The position numbers and the translations under genes are program-made. Below are positions 56,291 to 64,000 of a stretch of DNA of 64,000 bases, piece by piece. The notes beneath the pieces are model-generated. The model had not been told where the DNA came from, did no database searches, and saw nothing but the letters and a program-made list of their open reading frames with translations. This stretch comes from Phragmites australis (lineage: Eukaryota; Streptophyta; Magnoliopsida; Poales; Poaceae), in assembly GCF_958298935.1 (NCBI RefSeq), contig NC_084924.1:30105819-30169818 (forward strand). The letters are read 5' to 3'. Position 1 is the first letter of the stretch. The number at the start of each line of letters is the position of its first letter.

Positions 56291-59189
56291 GTTCTAGTTC
56301 AAGCTTCATTGTAAACTCGGATGCATAAATTTTCTTCAGTTCTAGTTCGAGGAGGAGGGTGCATGGTACTACCTCGGAGGGCTGCGTCGCCCAGCTGGGA
56401 GTGATTGGGATGGTTGTAGGTGGCACCACAATCGAAATGGCGAGCAGGCGAAGTGTCCCTAGAGGAGAGGGTAGTGGGCAGTGAGGAAAAGGGGCAGGCG
56501 GGCGTAACGGGCATCAAGGAGGAGGGGCGGCGGGCGGCGAGCGCTGGGGACTTAGGCAAAATCAGGGGCCAGAGTTCCCGGGCCTATTATATATACACAG
56601 GTCATCAGTGACGTGTGCGGTCTCTACCCGTCACTAATCAGTCTGGGCGAGCTGCTTGGCACAGGAACCCTAAAATAGGAATTACTCATTAGCAACGGGT
56701 AATTAAAAAACCATCACTAATGATTCACTCATCAATGATGGGTGTAGTTATCAACCGCTATTGATGAGTGGTCACGTCACTATGCAACCAGAGGCTATCT
56801 TTTGTGATGTGTGTCATGTTTACCCGTCACTAATGACAAATGTCACTAGTGACAGGCTTTCATGTGACCTATTACTGCTTTCTTTAGTGACGGGTAGTTT
56901 TCTCTCCTGTCACTAATGATATGTCATTAGTGACAGATCTTGACCGAATCCCAACCCGATGTCACACTAGTGATGGGTCGTTACTAGATCCATCACTAAT
57001 AGAACATTATTAACGATTTCTAAGCACAAATAGTGATGGTCAAGTAACCTCTAATGACTAGAGCCCAAATACACAATATGGATATAGTTGATATATATAC
57101 ACACATGTGGGTAGAGCAGACTCCTGCTGCACATAGGCCGGATGACCACGGCACCTGACCAATTTTCTACCTCCATGCACCAAAATAAAGGAGCTAGCCA
57201 ACTAGAAATTGCCTCCACTACTACAGAAACCCCCTTCGTTGCCGGCTCCAAAACCCCCTTCACTGCTGGTTTTGAAGCCAGTAGTGGGTAATAGGCAATG
57301 ATAGTTGGGAACTATCACTACCGACTTTGTGGACAGGTAGTGAAAGGGGTTATCACTGCTGACTAAAGGATTCGATCGGTAGTGATGCTCTGGATATCAC
57401 TGCTAGCTGGTGGTTTCAGCCAGCAGTATTGTGCCTCCCCCTTCTACTCCGGCCCTGTCCTCCCTCTCTCTCCTCGATCTCTCCGTCTCTCTCCCACTCA
57501 ATACATGCATACAATGAGACATATGTAATGTAAATCAATAATAAAGGCACCTTCATTAATACATAGTAACTTATGTCACACGTATATACATAATAGTTCT
57601 CACAGGTCACCTCCCGAAAAGTCGGTCGAGTTGAGCCAGTTCAGTATCCTTCTACCTCTCCCACGATAAGGAACGTGTCTTCACGCGGACGGCTGATGGT
57701 GTCTGTACATGCGGGGACGAGGGGGGCCGATGGTGGTGAAACGGAGGACCCGGCCATGCCTGATCGACCGTGGCAGCGCCTAAGCTCCAGGCTCGTCGGC
57801 GTGTCAAAGGCATCGAAGTCTGACTCTTGAACCCTAGTACGGTTTGAGCATTCGAGCTCCTCCGCAGCGCACTGATATATTGATCTTACAAGTCACATCA
57901 TCTTATATAGAAAAATAATGATGATTACAACTAGAACTAGGATTATAACATTTTTACATGTGGCATCACATTTTTTCTTATTTTTGAAGTTAGCTAATTT
58001 TAGCTCGGCTTGGATGATTCAACTGTTGTATGCCACGACAGCTTCATGTTTGGACTTGTATTCTTTGCAAAATACTATGCATGGAATTCCTCCTAACTGG
58101 AGAACACTCCACTTTGCCGACCATGATGAACAACATACTATGTCATAGCAGTCCTAAATTTTAGAGAATATGCAAAAAATGATATACTACAAACCACACT
58201 AATGCTCTTTGAACTAGTATTGCACTGGATAGCCAAATTAACTAGTATTTCAAAAACATGGATATTATACCACATATCAAAATACAAGAGAATATTCAAG
58301 AGTATTCATTACACATGATCTTGAGATAAAAAGACAACAAGCCATAAAGGATAGTATCTCTCATCATGTATACAGAAAGTAATGGACAATAGGAACATAA
58401 TTTGTGTATACATCATAGACAGAGCAATGATTCTGAGATTTCAGCTAGCAAATAGATCTTGATCTAGTTCTTTAAAATTTAAGATATCATTATGGGCATG
58501 GCTACTATGCCAACAAAGTGCACAAACTCTGAACAGAACAAATAAGAATGTACCGAGGTAGGAGAACGGAATATCAATTTGCAAAAATGATTGCTCAGAG
58601 AAGTTAACATAACAATTTACCAAGTATCAATTATATTAGACAGATTTTAAACTCATAGCAGCATACATCCAGGGATCAATTTAATATGTATTCCACTGGA
58701 TAGCCAAATCAACATGGATTTCTCAGTGTATAGGTACAGAACCGAACATACAACAAGTAACATCCAGGTCTATGCTAGTGTACTCAGAAATCAAGCCCAG
58801 TCTCAGTGCATTCTTTCATCATAGAGCATAAAGCACATTAACCTGTTGTCCAGATTAACAGAATTGGGAGGGAGGTGATGAGAAATTTTACCTTTGCTCT
58901 ATCGGTCGGCGAGGCGGGCGGGCACAGACGATGGAGCACGAACGGGACGGGCGACAGCGGCATCGGGGATGGAGATGGCGGCCTCCGAGATGGGGACATC
59001 GGGGCTCCAGGGAGGGGGACGATGGCCTTCGGGATGGGGACAATGGGCTCCGGGGCAGGGACGACGGCATTGGGGAGGATGCGGTGGGGATGGCGATGTC
59101 GGGGAGGAGGCAGCAGGAGGCGTTTCGACGTGGAGGGTACAGGCCGGGAAAAATTTTTAAGTGTTAGAGGGCGGGCATCGAGCAATTAT

Positions 59190-59760
59190 ATAGGGGGGCT
59201 TTCACTGCCTGCTCAATATGAGCATCGGTAGTGAAAGAGTATCTTCACTTCTGGCTCAATAGGATGACCAGTAGTGAAACTACTTTCACTGTCGGCCTAA
59301 TAAGTCCACCGACAGTAGAAGTAGTTTCACTCCCAGTCTAATATATCCACTGAAAATGAAACCCCTTTCACTATTGGTACCACGTGGTGTAAAAAAATTA
59401 TTTTAGTTTCGCGCGCACCCAGAGAATCAAACCCACGACCTGCACTAAGTAAGAACGAACAAACTGCTAGGCTACTAAGAGTTTTCGATTAAGTTTGTAC
59501 TATCTATATTTATTAACATTCTGTTGATCTAAAATCCTTATATATATTTATTTAAATTTTATAGAGTACCTTCACTGTCGGCTCAATAGGATGACTGGCA
59601 GTGAAACTACTTTCACTGCCTTCTTAATAAATCCATCGACAGTGAAAGTAGTTTCACTGGCAGCCCAATATGTCCACCGGCAGTGAAACCTCTTTCACTG
59701 TTGGTACAGCGAAGGTGCAAAAAATTTGTTATAGTTTCACGCGCGCGTAGAGAAATTGAA
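59190..59760. repeat. Duplicated internal arrays with tRNA-like module in X5
   Basis: The array (CACTGCCTGCTCAATATGAG and related pairs) at 59190-59360 and the one at 59573-59700 are both followed by a stretch with TTTCGCGCGC or TTTCACGCGC and a worn or clear tRNA-like part. X3 has the unit once (37245-37525), so X5 has a segmental duplication of about 380 bases. Confidence 0.65.
59403..59495 (-). other. tRNA-like module in X5
   Basis: On the minus strand TTAGTAGCCTAGCAGTTTG (box A-like) and GTGGGTTTGATTCTCTGG (box B-like) are about 45 bases apart and align along their length with 37245-37325 in X3. Confidence 0.5.
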
Positions 59761-59840
59761 GCTTCCATAACAAAAGTGAGGTATAATTGCATCTAAAACA
59801 AATTCATACATAGTAATTAATACAATTTAGCTACTTTGTC

Positions 59841-59882
59841 TTAACGATTTGCCCTCGCATCGTACATCCATCTTCTGTCCAT
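59841..59882 (-). pseudogene. TNP2 stump, start joined to 3' flank
   Basis: The minus-strand frame MDRRWMYDARANR ends at 59841. Its first nine or ten codons match the TNP2 starts at 28670 and 34185, with the same preceding TAATTGTAG. From about 59850 on it matches the sequence right after the TNP2 stop of X3 (GAATCGTTAAGATAAAGTAG at 36974). So about 2.8 kb of TNP2 was deleted with one clean junction. Confidence 0.8.
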
Positions 59883-60989
59883 CTACAATTATATCATTAT
59901 TGTAAACCCTCAAATTTAAAATATCTAGAAGATTTTACGATCACCAACAAATAAATTACCTCATCATCTCCTACCGGCAATTGACCCGGGTTGGAGGAGC
60001 CGCCTTCTGTATGCTTTCGCGTCCGCTTTTGATGAGTACTGTTGGCGCGATCTCTAGAAATTTTTTTTATTTTTCAACCCTTATATAGGACTCATTAAGG
60101 AAAAATAAAAAATAAATACGCTCGTACCTAAAGTTTCTATATTGGAGGTTGCTAATTGAATAAAATGTAAAAAGATACAATCGGATCTTACTACATACCT
60201 AAATATCATGGCTAAGTTTCCAATTCATTAAAATAAAAAATAAATATGCGCATACCTAAAGTTTCTATATTGTAGACTTCTAAATTTATTCCTATGATTC
60301 ATTAGGATCAACTTTGAAGATTTGCCTAGGTCTCTATAAGGATAAGATCAACTTTAGTTTTTCTGGGTAATATTTTGAGTTAAAATGCTAAATATAGGAT
60401 TAACCTTGAGGATTTCAACTTACTTGAGCTCAAGAGGCTCCCGCTTGCTTGCTGTTGGGGAAAAATAGAGATTTCACTTGTCCTAAAAAATGAAGAAAGG
60501 GCAAATGAGCAAATGGAGAGGAAAGAAGGAATTTTATTTGGATAGCTAGAGAGAGCTCATCTATACCACCTTCTTGACCAAAATTGATCTTGAGTGGTGG
60601 GGGAATCAATGAGGGAGAAGTGATGAAGTGGTTGTTGCCATAGGAGATTTTGTGAGAGATAGAGTACTGAAAGGGCTCTATTAGCTTGAGGTAGAAGAAC
60701 GTGGAGAAGAGGAGGATATCACTGCCGGCTCATATAATCTGTCAGCAATGATGTAAAGATATCACTGCTTGTCAGTAAATTAAGTCGACAGTGATGAGAT
60801 GTGGGTGCATCACTGCCGGCTCAATCCATCAGCCGGTAGTGATGACCCTTATCACTGTCGGTTCATAAGCTACGATAGTTGATTCTTCCCGCGCGGCTAA
60901 TGAACTGGCAGTAATGTCCCATCACTGCCGGCTCATGAGAAACTGACAGTGATGGGCTGGCATATAAGCCCAGTTCTATAGTAGTGCAC

Positions 60990-63280
60990 GTTGCCCACCA
61001 GAGAGCTGTGCAGGAGGGATTCTTTCGTTGATTTCAATCTTTAAAATACCTTATCTCTTCACCCGCAAGTCGAATTGCCGATCTATTTTAAGTATATTAT
61101 TGGAAAAAATATGCTTAACAAAATAGGACCTATGAAGACTAAGTTTGTATAAAGTTTTAGAACATTTCAGTAAGAATTTTTGTAATTACAATCGTTGTCA
61201 CTATCGGTTGAGTTTTGATATGAAGACTCCAGAAATTACAATTCTGTCAGGTACGAGTTATGATTGATTACGATTATATCTCCTATGAAGTAGTTCACCT
61301 CTGCTCACCCCTGTCGAATTACAATCCAAGTAAGTATGCAATAACAATCCAAGAAGTAGCAAATTACAGTCTATTTTCAGAAGTACACAATTATGATCTG
61401 ATATTGCGTGAATCATAACCCTCAACCCAATAATTACGATTGGATTTATGCCCTTTGGTGTAAATTCACTAGGCAAAGACATCTTTACAGTGCTAGTTCT
61501 GAATCAGTCATTCGTAATGAAATAATGACAATATAAAGTGCTAATTAATAACAAATTGCAACTCCTTGTTCGGGACATCATAACCTACCAGTTTTAGGAT
61601 CTAACTTGGGGGGGGGGGTGCTTTTGTGAAATTTATGATCATCATGACTTGTAACTTAAAGTGTCTGATCGATTACAATTGTAACTCTCTATCTAGAAGA
61701 TTGTAATCAACAACTTTTGGTATCGTAATTGGAGGTGTGAGCAAAGGTGAAATCCACTATCGAAATCGAGTCGTAACTCGTAGTTATTGTGATCGCAACT
61801 ATGTAATATATTTTTACAAAACTTCATCAGAACATATCCATGATGGATCCTATCTTGTTCGGCACATTTTTTTATGACCAATATGCTTCAAACGGATCGT
61901 CAATCGAAGTTACAGAATTGCAAAAAAAGAAATTGAAATGTGAGTGTTGGAAATAGAATCAACAAATTTGCTTTCAGCATGTCAATTTGAAATTCATGTG
62001 GGAGAAGTTTTAATTTTAAAAGGCATAAATATAGAAACCTATATTTTATATTGGTCTCTTAATTGGTTAAAATATATAACTTCAGCTCATTCTTGTGTTC
62101 TGAATGTTTAATTCACAGTGGTGTTGTGTTTAAGAATTTGCAGAGTTGTCTCGCACAAAACTTCTGAAAGAAAAGGTATTGTCTTTAAGATTAGCAACCT
62201 TTCATTTGGAGCAATATTAGCAACCTCATTCGTCCCACAAGCGTGCAACGTATGTATTTATGGTGAAATTATGTGGTGTCATGTATAGATCAAGGCATTA
62301 AAAATCTGAATAATCCTGCACTTCCCTAGCTAGCTATTGCGATGTTGGTGGAGGTGGTTGTACCCCTACCACCAGAGATCAAACTCTAGGTTTGCTTTTT
62401 TTTTTATCCCACCAAGACGGTATTTTCTTTCAGTGGTAGGCGACAGACTACCCGTGACAGCGAGCGAGGAACCTGCGGTGACTTCGTCAATTTTCAAGCT
62501 CTGCATTTCTGATATTCAGCAGACATTATGTGAATACGTACGTATGTTAGTATGAGTGTGTACAAATATCTATGAGTTATAGTGGTGTTAAAATAAAGCT
62601 GCTATTGGGATTCTGAAATGCTGGTACGTCAGTGAATCAATCGCCTAGTTAATGTTCATTACCTATGTAGTGTACCAACGTTAAAAAAAACCACACCGGT
62701 GTTTGAACAGTTACGTTATAGTAGTATAACTGTACTTGTACTGAACTCATGATCCATTAGTACGGTGATCCAATAATGAGCATGTTAAATATTCATACAT
62801 GGATCGCAAAAACTCCTCAATCCATCGACGCTGTATGCATCTCATATCTGCATATGGTCTCTGCAGGCTAGGTATGCATATTATACAAATTTATAAGCAG
62901 CTCCCTAACAGGGGGTATGCCATGGAATTCCTTGTGACCACTGACCCCTCCAAAAATCCAAGTGGAGTACATGCCAAGCGGAAGTTCGTGCAAGCAGCAG
63001 GCTTGTGTGTGCACGCACAGACATCCATGCATATGCACGTATAATGATGAGAGAGAGAGAGAGATGGACTAGCTTGAGCAAGAGATCCGGACAATGACCC
63101 ACACGAGAATATTTGAAGGTGGTGGGGGTGTGCGTGGATGTGTGCTCCGGTGTGTGAGGCTGGAGATATAGCTGTAGAGAGAGAGGCCTTCTTCTCCTGT
63201 CCCCTCTCTTTAGCATAGCAGTACTGCATGCCTTGCTCCTTCCTTGGAGAGCTCTTTCCCCTCCTCTTGTCCCGAGCTTT
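60990..63280. other. Intergenic region upstream of the Hsf gene
   Basis: No coding frame with a family resemblance. It is AT-rich with a G run at 61611-61619 and a GA microsatellite at 63047-63064. I looked for perfect heat shock elements (GAANNTTC) in the last kilobase and saw none; only imperfect GGAATTCC and GGAAGTTC occur. Confidence 0.55.
63047..63064 (+). repeat. GA microsatellite in the Hsf promoter region
   Basis: (GA)n run about 300 bases upstream of the Hsf start codon. GA tracts are common in plant promoters. Confidence 0.85.
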
Positions 63281-63286
63281 CGCTAA

Positions 63287-63294
63287 TTATAAGC
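63287..63294 (+). promoter_or_regulatory. Possible TATA box of the Hsf gene
   Basis: ATTATAAG lies about 65 bases before the ATG, after a pyrimidine-rich stretch. It would give a short 5' leader of about 35-40 bases. No transcript start is visible in sequence, so this is a guess. Confidence 0.35.
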
Positions 63295-63356
63295 AGCGAG
63301 CTTGAGCTTCGCTAGCTTCACCAAGCCAGGTTGGCCGCTCTTGGACACACAAAAAG

Positions 63357-63614
63357 ATGGCATTTCTTGTGGAGAGGTGCAGTGGCGAGGCGGTAGTGGA
63401 CATGGAGAGCTCGCACACCAAGCCGGTGCCGGCCCCCTTCCTGACCAAGACATACCAGCTCGTGGACGACCCCCGCACCGACAACATTGTGTCGTGGGGG
63501 GAGGACGGCGCCACCTTCGTGGTGTGGCGACCGCCGGAGTTCTCCAGGGACCTCCTCCCGAACTACTTCAAGCACAACAACTTCTCCAGCTTCGTCAGGC
63601 AGCTCAACACATAT
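63357..63614 (+). CDS. HSFB4: Heat shock factor class B (HsfB4 type), exon 1, partial
   Basis: Heat shock factors are nuclear transcription factors that bind GAA/TTC elements; class B members mostly repress. The frame starts [17 protein letters not shown], the N-terminus typical of grass HsfB4, then the DNA-binding domain from residue 27: [13 protein letters not shown] (helix 1 region), [18 protein letters not shown] and [20 protein letters not shown], the recognition helix. Translation reaches Y86 at 63614, where GTGAGAAA is a good splice donor; all plant Hsf genes have an intron here inside the domain. The next exon should begin with codons for GFRK; it is not found before 64000, so the intron exceeds 385 bases and the rest lies outside. 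GC-rich codon use contrasts with the surrounding repeats. The subclass call is from the N-terminus and domain only. Confidence 0.9.
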
Positions 63615-64000
63615 GTGAGAAACTAATTAGCCCCTTGGTAAACCACATGTTGCTTGGTTTGATTTGCAGGTTCTTGTTTTCTGTGCAACTCATGGGGCTC
63701 TGAAGTTCTGAAGCTAGTTTTGTTTTCCCTTATGCTTTTAAGCTACAACATTGACGAGACTTTAGTGTGGTTCGTATTAGTTAGCTGGGAGATGTGTTTT
63801 CTACTGTTTTACTACTAATATAATTTGGTGGTGAAAAGATTGGTGTGCTAATGCTGTGTATGTTTGTAGATTTAACTGTTGTGTTGGTTAGGGGTGACAT
63901 TTATTCATCCTTCCCATTTCGTGTTTAATTTCCTAGAATGTGACAAGCGATGGTGTTTGTTTCTGGGAGTGGTTGTGGACTGGAGAGAGGGATAAAGGAC
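63615..64000 (+). other. Start of the Hsf intron
   Basis: Opens GTGAGAAACTAATTAG; AT-rich, no acceptor followed by a GFRK-coding exon in view. Frames running through it are not coding. Confidence 0.8.

Larger units (their letters stand above)
50637..57035 (-). mobile_element. CACTA family Z element (TSD ATG)
   Basis: The left terminus CACTACCTTAGAATAGC starts at 50637; read inward from 57035 the other is CACTATTTGTGCTTAGAAAT. Both flanks are ATG (50634-50636, 57036-57038). The TIR match is weak (a shared TTAGAA block after a small gap), so the ends have decayed. Subterminal repeats are ATTAGTGACGGGT and ACCCGTCACTAATG (50670-51030 and 56600-57020), unlike any other family here. On the minus strand it encodes a TnpA/Ulp1-like gene; no TNP2 is visible. 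A Mutator-like element is inserted inside. Confidence 0.75.
57216..60986 (-). mobile_element. CACTA family X, inverted deleted copy X5
   Basis: The left side starts CACTACTACAGAAACCCCC at 57216, which is the family X right end; the other side ends CAGTTCTATAGTAGTG at 60986, the family X left end. The element is therefore inverted relative to X1-X4. Flanks are CTC and CAC, two of three alike. Inside, in element order: left subterminal array (60700-60970), a non-coding stretch, a 13-codon stump of TNP2, internal arrays with a tRNA-like module, the Pro-rich stretch, about 1 kb of unknown sequence (57870-58870) and the right end. At 3.8 kb it is a deletion derivative. Confidence 0.8.

Noticed and set aside
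62891..63229. Minus-strand frames upstream of Hsf
   Set aside because: Ser/His-rich frames across the GA microsatellite; no family resemblance.
63302..63703. 133-residue frame overlapping the Hsf exon
   Set aside because: Out-of-frame shadow of the GC-rich Hsf exon; the 63357 frame has the DNA-binding domain.

Overview
The window looks like intergenic DNA of a grass nuclear genome, probably panicoid. It is AT-rich plant-type sequence packed with CACTA (En/Spm) DNA transposons, a long-LTR Ty3/gypsy element of Tekay/Del type and grass-type MITEs, with one recognisable host gene at the right edge. That gene is the first exon of a class B heat shock factor (HsfB4 type, 63357-63614), which runs off the window. 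I see no other intact host gene. Species assignment is inference from repeat and protein style only.

From left to right: 1-3303 is the right part of one CACTA element with a broken TnpA-like gene. 3304-10205 is the right part of a second (family X) carrying a TnpA/Ulp1-like pseudogene and tandem repeats. 10359-11903 is a small family 'a' CACTA with an acidic-protein pseudogene. 12960-15110 is a decayed remnant holding a complete 1.04-kb CACTA (14006-15042, TSD TTA). 16021-25734 is a composite family 'a' element (TSD ACC) split by a 5.7-kb family Y CACTA (18203-23899, TSD CTA) that encodes TNP2 and Ulp1-like pseudogenes on the minus strand. 26963-30985 is a deleted family X copy. 31083-31780 is a hAT element with an 8-bp TSD.

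32874-48873 is a CACTA element (TSD ACC) swollen to 16 kb. It holds a family X element (32984-38748, TSD CAA, TNP2 pseudogene) and a gypsy retrotransposon (39846-46866), whose left LTR is itself split by a CACTA (41713-42917, TSD AGT) carrying a phytocyanin gene piece. 49109-50615 is a Tourist-like MITE (TSD TAA) split by a family Y CACTA (49372-50534, TSD ATC). 50637-57035 is family Z CACTA (TSD ATG) with a minus-strand TnpA/Ulp1-like gene that has a Mutator-like element (51735-53018) in it. 57216-60986 is an inverted family X copy that lost nearly all of TNP2. 60990-63280 is intergenic sequence in front of the Hsf gene.

Functionally the window is a graveyard of CACTA families. Two proteins recur: TNP2, the catalytic transposase, and a second polyprotein that joins a TnpA-like DNA-binding region to a Ulp1/C48 peptidase-like domain. 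Every copy I could read has stops, frameshifts or deletions, so mobility would need a helper elsewhere. The most interesting signals are shared sequence modules between unrelated CACTA families, tRNA-like modules inside them, captured host gene pieces, and clean internal-deletion junctions.
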